Positions 1 through 8,551 of a DNA stretch of 64,000 nucleotides are shown piece by piece. Under the pieces are notes generated by a model that saw only the letters and a program-made list of their open reading frames with translations, did no database searches and was not told the origin of the DNA. The stretch is from Rathayibacter oskolensis (GTDB taxonomy: Bacteria; Actinomycetota; Actinomycetes; Actinomycetales; Microbacteriaceae). The translations under genes were made by a program, and so were the position numbers. Within the stretch, counting starts at the first letter, position 1. The number at the start of each line of letters is the position of its first letter. The DNA is taken from contig NZ_FXBM01000001.1 of assembly GCF_900177245.1 (NCBI RefSeq), positions 1,178,001 through 1,242,000 of the forward strand, in the 5' to 3' direction.

Positions 1-451
1 GCATCGACAGGCCCACGCCCTTCGCCCTCACGAGCAGCTTCTCGCTCCGGCCGTCGTTCGCTTCGACCTCGACGGCGCCGCTCCTCGAGCGATGATTCCG
101 CCGATCGAAGTCGAAGAGGGTCACGGCCCACTCGTCCAGCGGGAAGCGACGGGTCTCGTGCGGCGTCGTGCTCCACCCGGGGCTGTGATGCTCCGTCCAC
201 GACTCGATCTCGCCGACGAGCTCACCACCGGTCGTCAGGAGGTAGGACGTGCGCGTCGTGCTGACCTCGGTGAAGTGGCGGTTCTTCTCGGTCTTCGTCC
301 AGTGCCTCCTGTCGAGGAGCCAGTCGCCGGACTGCGGGTCCCGAGCTCGGAGTTCTCCGGCCACCCTCGCCGCATACGTCCTCAGACGACCCCAGTCGAT
401 GGACGACGCGTCGTAGGCGGCCCGCCGTTCTGCCCAGTCCACCGGTGTCAT
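1..451 (-). CDS. Hypothetical protein, partial (C-terminus beyond left edge)
   Basis: An open frame runs leftward off the window from an ATG at 451..449, with a GGGGGA ribosome-binding site about six bases upstream. 150 codons are visible without a stop. The protein begins MTPVDWAERRAAYDASSIDW and is rich in Trp, Arg and charged residues, with several aromatic strands suggesting a beta-rich soluble protein (for example WTEHHSPGW near the middle). No signal peptide, membrane segment or catalytic motif is visible, and I do not recognise the family. It is transcribed divergently from holA. The reading frame, start signal and amino-acid composition support a real gene; function unknown. Confidence 0.6.
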   Translation of the reverse strand, partial: MTPVDWAERRAAYDASSIDWGRLRTYAARVAGELRARDPQSGDWLLDRRHWTKTEKNRHFTEVSTTRTSYLLTTGGELVGEIESWTEHHSPGWSTTPHETRRFPLDEWAVTLFDFDRRNHRSRSGAVEVEANDGRSEKLLVRAKGVGLSM

Positions 452-808
452 CTGCGTCCCCCGTCGTCCGTCGCTCGCGTGCAGACCTCCGCCATCGCTC
501 GGAGCGCGCGGAGCACGCCGGATCCGCGGAGGTCGTTCTCCCGAGATTCTGCCGCAGCCTCGCGCCTCCTGCGGCCCGACGATCGAGTCCAGGGGTCCGC
601 CGTCGGGGCTCCGCTCCGCTGCGGCCGTGACCGGCGGCCCCAGGCGTCCCCCTTCGACCACGGAGTCGTTGTCGGACGTCGGCGGTACCGTCGTTCTCGC
701 GGTAGACGATGAGCGACGCGTCGTGCCGAGCGGTGCGAGACGCGCGGTCGCCGGCGGACCGTAGGGTGTGAGCGCGGACGCAGCGGCAGGGCACGGAAGG
801 ACGATCGA
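452..808. other. Intergenic region between divergent genes; no gene seen
   Basis: This 357-base gap separates the leftward hypothetical gene from holA. Open frames crossing it are shadows with Arg/Ser/Pro-rich translations. The only promoter-like sequence I can point to is a TAGGGT box at 762-767 on the + strand, 41 bases before holA, without a convincing -35. No RNA gene, repeat or hairpin stands out. Confidence 0.4.
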
Positions 809-1837
809 ATGGCAGGCAGGGCACCGGCGCGCGCGAAGGCGGCGCCCTCGAAGGCCGCGATCCCGCAACTCGCGTGGAACGAGACCAGGCCCGCCCCGAT
901 CGTGCTGATCACCGGCCCCGAGCAGTTCCTCGCCGACCGCGCGCTGCGGTTCCTCCGCGAGTTCCTCCGCGCAGAGGACCCGAGTCTCGAGGTCAGCGAC
1001 ATCGACGCCGGCGGCTACGCGCCCGGCGAGCTGATCACGCTCGCCAGCCCGTCCCTCTTCGACGAGCCCCGCCTCATCCGCGTCTCGAACGTCGAGAAGT
1101 GCACCGATGCGTTCCTCCTCGAGACCCTCGACTACCTCGCCACTCCCGCCGACGGCACGACCCTCGTGCTCCGGCACGGCGGCGGCAACCGGGGCAAGAA
1201 GCTCCTCGACGCGATCCGGGCGGGCAGCGGGGGAGGCGTCGAGATCGTCTGCGCCGAGCTCAAGCGCGAGAGCGACAAGATCGACTTCACGGTCGCCGAG
1301 TTCCGCACCGCGGGCCGCACGGCGACGACCGGCGCGATCCGCGCCCTGGTCTCGGCCTTCTCGGACGACCTCGACGAGCTCGCCTCGGCCTGTCAGCAGC
1401 TCATCTCCGATGCCGCGGGCGAGATCACGGAGGCGACGGTCGCGAAGTACTACGGCGGCCGCGTCGAGACGACCGCGTTCAGCGTCGCCGACTCCGCGAT
1501 CGCCGGTCGGCACGGGGAGGCGCTCCTCGGCCTCCGCCACGCGCTCGCCTCGGGAGCCGACCCGGTCCCGATCGTCGCCGCCTTCGCCAGCAAGCTGCGC
1601 ACCATGGCCAAGGTCGCCGGCTCCCGTGAGGGCTCCGGGCAGATCGCCTCCCGGCTCGGCCTCGCCCCCTGGCAGGTCGACCGCGCCCGCCGCGACCTGC
1701 AGGGCTGGACCGGCGACGGCCTCGGCACCGCCATCGAGACGGTCGCCGACGCCGACGCCAACGTCAAGGGCGCCACCCGCGACCCCGTCTACGCCCTCGA
1801 GCGCATGGTCTCGGTCGTCTCCGCCCGCGGCGTCTAG
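809..1837 (+). CDS. holA: DNA polymerase III subunit delta
   Basis: This is the clamp-loader subunit that binds and opens the beta sliding clamp in the DnaX complex. The 342-residue protein has the expected length and the family opening (IVLITGPEQFLADRALRFL, about residues 30-48), followed by AAA+-like and lid regions and a C-terminal alpha-helical collar domain ending in the usual helical repeat (DADANVKGATRDPVYALERM). The ATG at 809 is preceded by GGAAGGA about six bases upstream. A short basic Ala-rich N-terminal extension of about 28 residues precedes the conserved core. As in most bacteria, rpsT lies next to it on the opposite strand, though here a 630-base repeat block separates the two genes. 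Confidence 0.95.
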   Translation: MAGRAPARAKAAPSKAAIPQLAWNETRPAPIVLITGPEQFLADRALRFLREFLRAEDPSLEVSDIDAGGYAPGELITLASPSLFDEPRLIRVSNVEKCTDAFLLETLDYLATPADGTTLVLRHGGGNRGKKLLDAIRAGSGGGVEIVCAELKRESDKIDFTVAEFRTAGRTATTGAIRALVSAFSDDLDELASACQQLISDAAGEITEATVAKYYGGRVETTAFSVADSAIAGRHGEALLGLRHALASGADPVPIVAAFASKLRTMAKVAGSREGSGQIASRLGLAPWQVDRARRDLQGWTGDGLGTAIETVADADANVKGATRDPVYALERMVSVVSARGV

Positions 1838-1940
1838 CTGCCGGTCGTCCGGTGCCTCCTGATCGAGCGGCCCACGGAGCGACGCATCGAGTTCCGCCGA
1901 CGCGGGGCTACTCGACCAGCATGCTCAACCGAAAGGTCGA

Positions 1941-2002
1941 GGGTCACCGGCGATCCGCGTTCGAGCGGATCGTCGTACCCGGTACGCACCCCGCTCCTGC
2001 CA
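1941..2002. repeat. Intergenic repeat module A, copy 1
   Basis: First of three copies of a roughly 60-bp unit starting GGGTCACCGGCGATCCGC. It contains a small palindrome around GTACCCGGTAC. In this copy the left inverted-repeat pair is slightly degenerate (GATCCGC TTCGA-type centre) compared with copies 2 and 3. It lies in the non-coding interval between holA and rpsT. Confidence 0.7.
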
Positions 2003-2031
2003 GCGCGCCCCTCTCGGGAAGCCGACTGCGC

Positions 2032-2060
2032 GACAGGCGACGAGGAACGAGGAGTCTGTC
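2032..2060. repeat. Hairpin module B, copy 1
   Basis: GACAGG, the 17-base loop CGACGAGGAACGAGGAG, then TCTGTC. Arms pair with one G-T wobble. The loop is identical in all four copies of this module, while the arms vary. Confidence 0.7.
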
Positions 2061-2072
2061 GACGGAAACGCC

Positions 2073-2131
2073 GGGTCACCGGCGATCCGCGTGTGAGCGG
2101 ATCGTCGTACCCGTACGCACCCCCGCTCCTC
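2073..2131. repeat. Intergenic repeat module A, copy 2
   Basis: Second copy of the GGGTCACCGGCGATCCGC unit. It contains the perfect inverted repeat GATCCGC-GTGTGA-GCGGATC. A one-base deletion and a one-base insertion near GTACCCGTACGC distinguish it from copy 3. Confidence 0.7.
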
Positions 2132-2163
2132 CCCGCGCGACCATCTCTGGAAGCCGACTGCGC

Positions 2164-2225
2164 GACGGACGACGAGGAACGAGGAGCCCTTCGTCAGGAC
2201 CGTGCGCAGCGCGGTCCTGACGAAG
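2164..2225. repeat. Hairpin module B copy 2 with a different, longer hairpin
   Basis: The left arm GACGGA and the conserved 17-base loop are present (2164-2186), but the expected right arm is replaced by a perfect 14-bp hairpin: CTTCGTCAGGACCG at 2189-2202, a nine-base loop, and CGGTCCTGACGAAG at 2212-2225. There is no T-tract, so it does not look like a standard intrinsic terminator. Confidence 0.7.
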
Positions 2226-2241
2226 CACAGCCCGACTGCGC

Positions 2242-2270
2242 GACAGGCGACGAGGAACGAGGAGCCTGTC
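2242..2270. repeat. Hairpin module B, copy 3
   Basis: GACAGG, the conserved 17-base loop, CCTGTC: a perfect 6-bp stem. Compared with copy 4 (GACGGA/TCCGTC), both arms have changed together so that pairing is retained. Confidence 0.75.
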
Positions 2271-2282
2271 GACGGAAACGCC

Positions 2283-2343
2283 GGGTCACCGGCGATCCGC
2301 GTGTGAGCGGATCGTCGTACCCGGTACGCACCCCGCTCCTGCC
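2283..2343. repeat. Intergenic repeat module A, copy 3
   Basis: Third copy of the 60-bp unit, with the perfect GATCCGC/GCGGATC inverted repeat and the GTACCCGGTAC palindrome. Nearly identical to copies 1 and 2. Confidence 0.7.
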
Positions 2344-2372
2344 AACGCCCCATCCCGGGAAGCCGACTGCGC

Positions 2373-2401
2373 GACGGACGACGAGGAACGAGGAGTCCGT
2401 C
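2373..2401. repeat. Hairpin module B, copy 4
   Basis: GACGGA, the same 17-base loop, TCCGTC: a perfect stem with arm sequences different from copy 3. This is the copy closest to the rpsT terminator. Confidence 0.75.
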
Positions 2402-2414
2402 GACGCGGAGCGGA

Positions 2415-2457
2415 GACGAAGAAAGGGCCCGGCCAGAGGCCGGACCCTTTCTTCGTC
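2415..2457 (-). terminator. Intrinsic terminator of rpsT (probably bidirectional)
   Basis: A 20-bp stem with one mismatch and a three-base loop. Read on the minus strand it is GACGAAGAAAGGGTCCGGCC, TCT, GGCCGGGCCCTTTCTTCGTC, with the T-rich CCCTTTCTT run forming the end of the stem. It begins 17 bases after the rpsT stop codon. The run of A at the other end lets the same hairpin act for rightward transcription from holA. Confidence 0.85.
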
Positions 2458-2473
2458 GCAGTGACGCGCAGTA

Positions 2474-2734
2474 TTACAGCGCCGCGACCTGCTTCGCGAT
2501 GGCCGACTTGCGGTTCGCGGCCTGGTTCTTGTGGATGACGCCCTTGCTCGAGGCCTTGTCGAGCTTCTTCGCGGCGAAGGCGAGCGCGGTGGCGGCCTTC
2601 TCGGAGTCGCCGGCGGCGATGGCGGTGTGGACCGCGCGGACGGCGGTCTTCAGCTCGCTCTTCACGGCCTTGTTGCGCTCGTTCGCCTTCTTGTTGGTGA
2701 GGTTGCGCTTGATCTGCGACTTGATGTTTGCCAC
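2474..2734 (-). CDS. rpsT: 30S ribosomal protein S20
   Basis: S20 is a primary 16S rRNA-binding protein of the small subunit. The frame starting at GTG 2734..2732 gives 86 residues, [11 protein letters not shown] to AIAKQVAAL, the normal length and sequence pattern: a Lys/Asn-rich N-terminus ([16 protein letters not shown]), a helix-rich body and the conserved [13 protein letters not shown] segment that contacts rRNA. A longer in-frame extension exists upstream but is not S20-like. An AGAAGG ribosome-binding site lies about eight bases before the GTG. A strong terminator follows, and a promoter about 165 bases upstream leaves a leader long enough for the autoregulation known for S20 in other bacteria (the latter is inference here). 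Confidence 0.97.
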   Translation of the reverse strand: MANIKSQIKRNLTNKKANERNKAVKSELKTAVRAVHTAIAAGDSEKAATALAFAAKKLDKASSKGVIHKNQAANRKSAIAKQVAAL

Positions 2735-3046
2735 GTGGATTACCTTCTTCTCGGATGTGCGTGTGTGCAGCCGGCTACTCGACGGAGTGCCCCTTCCGCA
2801 GGCGTCGGATCGATCGCCGTGCGGTGCGACTGGAGGTCGCCGGCTTCTGATCGCTCCACGACTCCGGCAGACCGGAGGGGAGCGCAAGCCAACAAGGAAC
2901 TTTAGCGCACCCGGGGCCGCCCTTCAACTGCATCGTGCTCGTGCCACGGCCGGTTCCGCGAGCGGCCGCTCCGGGACGCGACACGCGGGCGGGGGCGCAC
3001 CCGTGAGGCGTCCCGCGCACGAGCGCCCGCAGTACTCTGGCCAGCG
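2735..3046. other. Divergent intergenic region: rpsT leader and promoters
   Basis: About 312 bases separate rpsT from the rightward aminotransferase gene. It holds the rpsT promoter and about 158 bases of untranslated rpsT leader, and on the other strand a TACTCT box (3033-3038) eight bases before the aminotransferase ATG. Other open frames here are shadows. Confidence 0.5.
2899..2927 (-). promoter_or_regulatory. rpsT promoter
   Basis: On the minus strand TTGAAG (2927..2922) is followed after exactly 17 bases by TAAAGT (2904..2899), close to the sigma-70/SigA consensus. A start site near 2892 would give a leader of about 158 bases before the rpsT GTG. Confidence 0.75.
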
Positions 3047-4204
3047 ATGCCACGACTCGCCGATCACATCCCCGCGGTGCCGCCCTCGGGCATCCGCCGA
3101 CTCTTCGAGATCGCCCTCCGCCTCGAGGGCGTCACCTTCCTCGCTGTCGGCGAGCCCGACGTGCCGCTCGCTCCGCACATCATCGAGGCGGCGCGCGCAG
3201 CGTGGGCCGCCGACGACACGAACTACGGACCGAACGGCGGCATCCTCGAGCTGCGGCGCGCGATCGTCGACAAGCTGGCCCGCGACAACGGCGTCCACGT
3301 CGACGTCGAGCAGGTCTGGCTCACGATCGGCGGCACGCAGGCGCTCTACCAGGCGATGACCCTCACGCTCGGCGCGGGCGACGAGGTCCTCCTCCCCGAT
3401 CCCGGCTACACGACCTTCACCATGAACGCCCGGATGATCGGCGCCGTCCCCGTGCCCTACACGCTGCGGCCGGAGAACGGCTTCTTCCCCGATCTCGACG
3501 AGCTCGAGCGCATCGTCACCGACCGCACGCGCGTCATCATCATCAACAGCCCGTCGAATCCGCTCGGAGTCGTCTTCCCGCGCCCGCTCCTCGAGCGCCT
3601 CCTCGAGTTCGCCCGCCGCCACGACCTCTGGGTCATCAGCGACGAGGTCTACGAGTACTTCACCTACGGCCGCCCGCACGTGAGTCTCGCGGCCCTCGCG
3701 GAGGAGCTCGGTCACGACGAGGACCGCGTCTTCAGCGTCTTCTCGCTCTCGAAGACCTACGCGATGACGGGCGTCCGCGTCGGCTACCTCGTCACGCCTC
3801 CGGGTATGACGAAGACCATGGTCACCGTGCAGGAGGCGGCCATCAGCTGCGTCGCGACGCCCGACCAGCGCGCGGCCCTCGCGGCGCTGACCGGGCCGCA
3901 GGACGCGGTGGCCGCCGCCTCCGCGCACTACCTCGCGAACCTGAGGCTCGCCACCGCCCTGCTCGACGAGCGCGGCATCCGCTTCCGCGAGCCCGAGGGC
4001 GCCTTCTACCTCTGGGTCGACGTCTCGCACGCGAGCGACGGCGACGTCGCGAGCTGGGCCGAGGCGTTCCTCCTCGAGACCCTGGTCGCCGTCGCGCCGG
4101 GCAGCGCGTTCGGCCGCACGGGGGAGGGCTGGATCCGCATCTGCCTCGCCGCCGACCCGGCCGACATCGAGCACGGCCTCCGAACCCTCCCCGCGCCCGC
4201 GTGA
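3047..4204 (+). CDS. Pyridoxal-phosphate-dependent class I/II aminotransferase
   Basis: A fold-type I aminotransferase related to the aspartate aminotransferase group, transferring an amino group between an amino acid and a 2-oxo acid through PLP. The 385-residue length is typical. Visible landmarks are NYGPNGGILELRRAI (substrate and dimer region), the PLP-contacting GGTQALYQAM, NSPSNPLG, SDEVYEYFTYG and the Schiff-base Lys in SLSKTYAMTGVRVGY (Lys236), then the C-terminal carboxylate-binding Arg in GWIRICLA. Substrate cannot be assigned from sequence alone. The ATG follows a TACTCT -10-like box by eight bases, suggesting a leaderless transcript. The stop overlaps the GTG of the downstream acetyltransferase, so the two are probably co-expressed. 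Confidence 0.9.
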   Translation: MPRLADHIPAVPPSGIRRLFEIALRLEGVTFLAVGEPDVPLAPHIIEAARAAWAADDTNYGPNGGILELRRAIVDKLARDNGVHVDVEQVWLTIGGTQALYQAMTLTLGAGDEVLLPDPGYTTFTMNARMIGAVPVPYTLRPENGFFPDLDELERIVTDRTRVIIINSPSNPLGVVFPRPLLERLLEFARRHDLWVISDEVYEYFTYGRPHVSLAALAEELGHDEDRVFSVFSLSKTYAMTGVRVGYLVTPPGMTKTMVTVQEAAISCVATPDQRAALAALTGPQDAVAAASAHYLANLRLATALLDERGIRFREPEGAFYLWVDVSHASDGDVASWAEAFLLETLVAVAPGSAFGRTGEGWIRICLAADPADIEHGLRTLPAPA

Positions 4205-4692
4205 GCACCGACGACGTCCTCGTCCGCCGGGTGCGGGCGAGCGAGTACGACGAGGTGTCCCGCCTCCGTCTCGGAGCCTACGCGCACGACTACGAGCTGG
4301 GGGAGGAGTACGCCGCCGATGTCGCGGACGTCGCCCGGCACGACCGCGAGGGCGAGGTGTGGGTCGCGGAGGATCGCGACGGACGCGTCGTCGCCACCGT
4401 GACCACCGCCGCTTCGGGCCGCAACCTCTACGAGCTCGGCCGGCCGGGCGAGCTCGACTGGCGCCTGCTCGCGGTCGCTCCGGAGGCGCGGGGGCGCGGT
4501 CTCGGCCGCCTCCTCACCCGGTTCGTCGTGATGCTCGCCTCCGAGCGTGGCCTCGAGCGCGTGGTGATGAACAGCGGCAGCGACATGACGACGGCGCACG
4601 CCCTCTACGAGCGGATGGGCTTCGTGCGCCTCCCCGAGCGCGAGAACCCGCCCGGCGTGGAGCCGACCCGCACCTACGGCCTCGACCTCTAG
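4201..4692 (+). CDS. GNAT family N-acetyltransferase
   Basis: Transfers an acyl group from acyl-CoA to an unidentified amine. The GTG at 4201 overlaps the TGA of the aminotransferase (GTGA), giving 163 residues starting [19 protein letters not shown]. The GNAT fold is clear: the N-terminal [20 protein letters not shown] segment, the central [17 protein letters not shown] strand and acetyl-CoA pyrophosphate loop (about residues 90-107), and the C-terminal [15 protein letters not shown] helix-strand. Much longer in-frame extensions to the left run through the aminotransferase gene and are not real. Coupling to an aminotransferase suggests amino-acid-related metabolism, but no substrate can be named. 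Confidence 0.88.
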   Translation: MSTDDVLVRRVRASEYDEVSRLRLGAYAHDYELGEEYAADVADVARHDREGEVWVAEDRDGRVVATVTTAASGRNLYELGRPGELDWRLLAVAPEARGRGLGRLLTRFVVMLASERGLERVVMNSGSDMTTAHALYERMGFVRLPERENPPGVEPTRTYGLDL

Positions 4693-4741
4693 CCCCTCTC
4701 CGCGGGGCGGCCCGGCCGGAGCATGGGACACTGGACCCACG

Positions 4742-6592
4742 ATGTCCCCACGTGCACACACCGCCCTCGAGCCCGCCGCGACCGATCCGGCGTCCATCCG
4801 CAACTTCTGCATCATCGCCCACATCGACCACGGCAAGTCGACGCTCGCCGACCGGATGCTCGGCATCACCGGCGTGGTCGAGGACAGGGCGATGCGCGCG
4901 CAGTACCTCGATCGGATGGACATCGAGCGCGAGCGCGGCATCACGATCAAGTCGCAGGCCGTCCGCATGCCGTGGGAGCACGAGGGCCGGACCTTCGCCC
5001 TGAACATGATCGACACCCCCGGCCACGTCGACTTCTCCTACGAGGTGAGCCGCTCGCTCGCCGCGTGCGAGGGCGCGATCCTCCTCGTCGACGCCGCCCA
5101 GGGCATCGAGGCGCAGACCCTCGCGAACCTCTACCTGGCGCTCGAGAACGACCTGGCGATCATCCCTGTGCTCAACAAGATCGACCTGCCCGCCGCCGAC
5201 CCCGAGAAGTACGCGGCCGAGCTCGCGAGCCTCATCGGCGGCGACCCCTCCGACGTGCTGCGCGTCTCGGGCAAGACCGGTGTCGGAGTGGAGGCGCTGC
5301 TCGACCGCGTCACCGAGCTCGTCCCGGCGCCCCAGGGCCGCAAGGACGCCCCCGCCCGCGCGATGATCTTCGACTCGGTCTACGACTCCTACCGCGGCGT
5401 CGTCACCTACGTCCGGATGATCGACGGTCAGCTCTCGCCGCGCGAGAAGATCCAGATGATGTCGACGCGCGCCACGCACGAGATCCTCGAGATCGGAGTG
5501 TCGAACCCCGAGCCGACGTCGACCAAGGGCCTCGGGGTCGGCGAGGTCGGCTACCTGATCACCGGCGTGAAGGACGTGCGCCAGTCGAAGGTCGGCGACA
5601 CGGTCACCACGGCGTCCAAGCCCGCGACCGAGGCGCTGCCCGGCTACACCGAGCCGCTGCCGATGGTCTTCTCGGGTCTCTACCCGATCGACGGCAGCGA
5701 CTACCCCGACCTCCGCGAGGCGCTCGACAAGCTCAAGCTCTCCGACGCCGCGCTCGTCTACGAGCCCGAGACCTCCGTCGCTCTCGGCTTCGGCTTCCGC
5801 TGCGGGTTCCTCGGGCTCCTGCACCTCGAGATCGTGACCGAGCGCCTCGACCGCGAGTTCGGCCTCGACCTGATCACGACGGCGCCCTCGGTCATCTACG
5901 AGGTGACGACGGAGGACAAGAAGACCGTCACCGTCACGAACCCGAGCGAGTTCCCGGTCGGCAAGATCGCCTCGGTCACCGAGCCGATCGTCAAGGCCGC
6001 GATCCTCGCGCCGAAGGACTACGTCGGCACGATCATGGAGCTGTGCCAGAGCCGTCGCGGCACACTGATCGGCATGGAGTACCTGGGCGAGGACCGCGTC
6101 GAGATCCGCTACCACATGCCGCTCGGCGAGATCGTCTTCGACTTCTTCGACAACCTCAAGTCGAAGACCGCGGGATACGCCTCCCTCGACTACGAGCCCG
6201 CCGGCTCGCAGGAGGCCGACCTGGTCAAGGTCGACATCCTGCTGCAGGGCGAGCAGGTCGACGCGTTCAGCGCGATCGTGCACCGCGAGAAGGCCTACGC
6301 CTACGGCGTGCTGATGACGGGGCGCCTGCGCAAGCTCATCCCGCGGCAGCAGTTCGAGGTGCCGATCCAGGCCGCGATCGGCGCCCGCATCATCGCCCGC
6401 GAGTCGATCAGCGCGATGCGCAAGGACGTCCTCGCCAAGTGCTACGGCGGTGACATCACCCGCAAGCGCAAGCTCCTCGAGAAGCAGAAGGAGGGCAAGA
6501 AGCGCATGAAGATGGTCGGCCGCGTCGAGGTCCCCCAGGAGGCGTTCATCGCCGCGCTCTCGGGCGACGTCGAGACGAAGGACAAGAAATGA
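4742..6592 (+). CDS. lepA: Elongation factor 4 (back-translocating ribosomal GTPase LepA)
   Basis: LepA/EF4 is a ribosome-binding GTPase implicated in translation fidelity and 30S biogenesis. The protein has 616 residues, the family length plus a short N-terminal extension. The GTPase motifs are intact: AHIDHGKS (residues 26-33), [14 protein letters not shown] and NKIDLP. They are followed by domain II, the EF-G-like domains, and the LepA-specific C-terminal domain with its Lys-rich end ([16 protein letters not shown]). The ATG at 4742 is the natural start of the conserved region. The stop codon overlaps the ATG of the next gene (ATGA). lepA beside hemW and rpsT is the usual actinobacterial arrangement. 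Confidence 0.97.
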   Translation: MSPRAHTALEPAATDPASIRNFCIIAHIDHGKSTLADRMLGITGVVEDRAMRAQYLDRMDIERERGITIKSQAVRMPWEHEGRTFALNMIDTPGHVDFSYEVSRSLAACEGAILLVDAAQGIEAQTLANLYLALENDLAIIPVLNKIDLPAADPEKYAAELASLIGGDPSDVLRVSGKTGVGVEALLDRVTELVPAPQGRKDAPARAMIFDSVYDSYRGVVTYVRMIDGQLSPREKIQMMSTRATHEILEIGVSNPEPTSTKGLGVGEVGYLITGVKDVRQSKVGDTVTTASKPATEALPGYTEPLPMVFSGLYPIDGSDYPDLREALDKLKLSDAALVYEPETSVALGFGFRCGFLGLLHLEIVTERLDREFGLDLITTAPSVIYEVTTEDKKTVTVTNPSEFPVGKIASVTEPIVKAAILAPKDYVGTIMELCQSRRGTLIGMEYLGEDRVEIRYHMPLGEIVFDFFDNLKSKTAGYASLDYEPAGSQEADLVKVDILLQGEQVDAFSAIVHREKAYAYGVLMTGRLRKLIPRQQFEVPIQAAIGARIIARESISAMRKDVLAKCYGGDITRKRKLLEKQKEGKKRMKMVGRVEVPQEAFIAALSGDVETKDKK

Positions 6593-7242
6593 GCATCCGC
6601 CGCTCCAGCTTCGAGGGCCAGCCCCAGGTCACCTACGCGGCCGTCGGCGGCACCCTCGCACCCGACCTCCTCGAGTACCCGCCCGACGGCTTCACCGCCG
6701 AGCGCTTCGAGGCCCGCCTCGGCTCCGGAGCCGAGCGCTTCGCGATCACCACGGCGTCGCTGATGACCTGGGGCGTGCAGCGCGGCAGCGGCATCGCGGT
6801 CACCGACATCACGAGCGGCAGCGGCGTGCAGTACACCGGCGTCAACTTCGACTCCGCCGGCACCCCCATCGACCTCGCGAGCCGCCCCACCGAGGAGCAC
6901 TTCGCGCCCGACGGCACCCCCTACATCACCGCGGGCGTCACCGCCGTGCTCAAGATCACCCTCCTGGGCCGCACGGTCGACGCGCCGGTGCGCGTGGTCT
7001 ACGTGGTCGACGAACCCGACCAGGTCGGCTTCGCCTACGGCACCCTCGAGGGCCACCCCGAGAGCGGCGAGGAGTCGTTCGTCGTCGAGAAGCGCGCCGA
7101 CGACTCGGTCTGGCTCGTCATCCGCGTCTTCTCCCGCCCCTCCTCGGCTCTCTACCGCCTCGGCACGCCGGTGCTCCGCGCCGTGCAGAAGCGCCAGGTC
7201 AAGAAGTACCTGCGCGCGCTGCTCCCGGCGCGCGTCAGCTGA
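6589..7242 (+). CDS. DUF1990 family protein
   Basis: A 217-residue protein of the DUF1990 family, common in actinobacteria and plants, of unknown biochemical role. Typical features are the opening [17 protein letters not shown], the middle [27 protein letters not shown] and the ending [31 protein letters not shown]. The fold is expected to be a START/SRPBCC-like beta barrel for a hydrophobic ligand, which is family-level inference. The ATG overlaps the lepA stop by four bases, so translation is probably coupled, and hemW begins two bases after its stop. No membrane segment or signal peptide. Confidence 0.85.
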   Translation: MSIRRSSFEGQPQVTYAAVGGTLAPDLLEYPPDGFTAERFEARLGSGAERFAITTASLMTWGVQRGSGIAVTDITSGSGVQYTGVNFDSAGTPIDLASRPTEEHFAPDGTPYITAGVTAVLKITLLGRTVDAPVRVVYVVDEPDQVGFAYGTLEGHPESGEESFVVEKRADDSVWLVIRVFSRPSSALYRLGTPVLRAVQKRQVKKYLRALLPARVS

Positions 7243-7243
7243 C

Positions 7244-8470
7244 GTGGGCAGCGCCCTCCCGATCGCCGATCCCGCCCCGCTCGACGGCCTCCTGCCCGCC
7301 GGCGTCGTCGACGGAGTCGAGCAGCGCGACCTGGGTCTCTACGTGCACGTGCCGTTCTGCCGGGTGCGCTGCGGCTACTGCGACTTCAACACCTACACGG
7401 CGACGGAGCTGCGCGGGGCGAAGCAGCAGGACTACGCCGACCAGGCGATCGGCGAGATGGTGCTCGGCGCCTCCGTCCTCGAGCGCGCGGGGCTGCCCCG
7501 CCGGCCGGCGGCGACGGTGTTCTTCGGAGGCGGCACCCCGACGCTGCTGCCCGCCGACGACCTCGTGCGCATGCTCGACGGGCTGCGCTCGACCTTCGGA
7601 GTCGCCGACGGCGCAGAGATCACCACGGAGGCGAATCCCGACTCGGTCGACGCCGCCTACCTCGAGAGGCTGGCGGGCGCCGGCTTCACGCGGGTCAGCT
7701 TCGGCATGCAGTCGGCCGTCCCGCACGTGCTGGCGACGCTCGAGCGCACGCACGACCCCGAGCGCGTGCCGCTCGTGGTGCAGTGGGCGCGCGAGGCGGG
7801 GCTGCAGGTCAGCCTCGACCTGATCTACGGCACCCCGGGGGAGTCGCTCGCCGACTGGGAGCGCTCGCTCGACTCGGCGCTCGAGAACCGCCCCGACCAC
7901 CTCTCGGCCTACGCGCTGATCGTCGAGGACGGCACGAAGCTCGCCCGCCAGATCCGCCGGGGCGAGGTCGCGACTCCCGACGACGACCTCACGGCCGACA
8001 TGTACGAGCTGGCGGATGCGCGCCTCGCCGCCGCCGGATACTCCTGGTACGAGGTGAGCAACTGGTCGCGCGACGACGCGCACCGCTCGCGGCACAACCT
8101 GTCCTACTGGCTGGGGCACGACTGGTGGGGTGTCGGGCCGGGCGCGCACAGCCACGTCGGCGGGGTGCGCTGGTGGAACGTCAAGCATCCCGCGGCGTAC
8201 GCCGACCGCCTGCGGGCGGGTGCCTCGCCGGCCGCCGGGCGCGAGACTCTCGACGCGGCTACGCGCCGGGTCGAGGACGTGCTGCTGCGGTCGAGGCTCT
8301 CCGACGGGCTCCCGCTCGACGCGATCGATCTCGAGTACCGGCGCGAGGTCGCGGGACTCATCGCCGACGGGCTCGTCGACGGCAGGTCGGCACTCGGCGG
8401 CCGCATCGTGCTGACGCTGCGCGGGCGGCTCCTGGCCGACGCGGTCGTCCGCCGCCTCACCGACGGGTGA
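7244..8470 (+). CDS. hemW: Radical SAM heme chaperone HemW (coproporphyrinogen III oxidase-like)
   Basis: HemW is a radical SAM protein that binds and delivers heme; it was formerly annotated as oxygen-independent coproporphyrinogen III oxidase. The 408-residue protein has the cluster motif CRVRCGYC (Cys39, Cys43, Cys46) followed by the SAM-binding FFGGGTPTLL and later TTEANPDS, SFGMQS and LDLIYGTPGES. It lacks the extra Cys after the motif that is typical of genuine HemN (CxxxCxxCxC), which favours HemW. A GTG start at 7244, directly after the DUF1990 stop, gives a normal N-terminus ending in LGLYVHVPFC. It forms the end of the lepA operon and converges with the next gene. Confidence 0.93.
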   Translation: MGSALPIADPAPLDGLLPAGVVDGVEQRDLGLYVHVPFCRVRCGYCDFNTYTATELRGAKQQDYADQAIGEMVLGASVLERAGLPRRPAATVFFGGGTPTLLPADDLVRMLDGLRSTFGVADGAEITTEANPDSVDAAYLERLAGAGFTRVSFGMQSAVPHVLATLERTHDPERVPLVVQWAREAGLQVSLDLIYGTPGESLADWERSLDSALENRPDHLSAYALIVEDGTKLARQIRRGEVATPDDDLTADMYELADARLAAAGYSWYEVSNWSRDDAHRSRHNLSYWLGHDWWGVGPGAHSHVGGVRWWNVKHPAAYADRLRAGASPAAGRETLDAATRRVEDVLLRSRLSDGLPLDAIDLEYRREVAGLIADGLVDGRSALGGRIVLTLRGRLLADAVVRRLTDG

Positions 8471-8482
8471 GTCGCGCAACGA

Positions 8483-8534
8483 AGGCTGGAAGCTGCGAAT
8501 CGCGAGGAATCTGCGAGAACCGGGCTTCCAGCCT
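8483..8534. terminator. Inverted repeat between convergent genes, possible terminator
   Basis: An 11-bp perfect inverted repeat, AGGCTGGAAGC and GCTTCCAGCCT, separated by 30 bases, sits between the stop codons of hemW and the leftward DUF4870 gene. There is no clear T-tract, and the loop is long, so the terminator role is only likely from position. Confidence 0.45.
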
Positions 8535-8551
8535 CAGTTGTGCGGCCACCC

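Noticed and set aside
452-808. A gene in the gap before holA
   Set aside because: Open frames in both directions are short and Arg/Ser/Pro-rich, with no start signals or conserved motifs.
1925-2353. 142-codon leftward open frame with internal repeats between holA and rpsT
   Set aside because: It is produced by the intergenic repeats; no ribosome-binding site, no known domain, Arg/Ser-rich composition.
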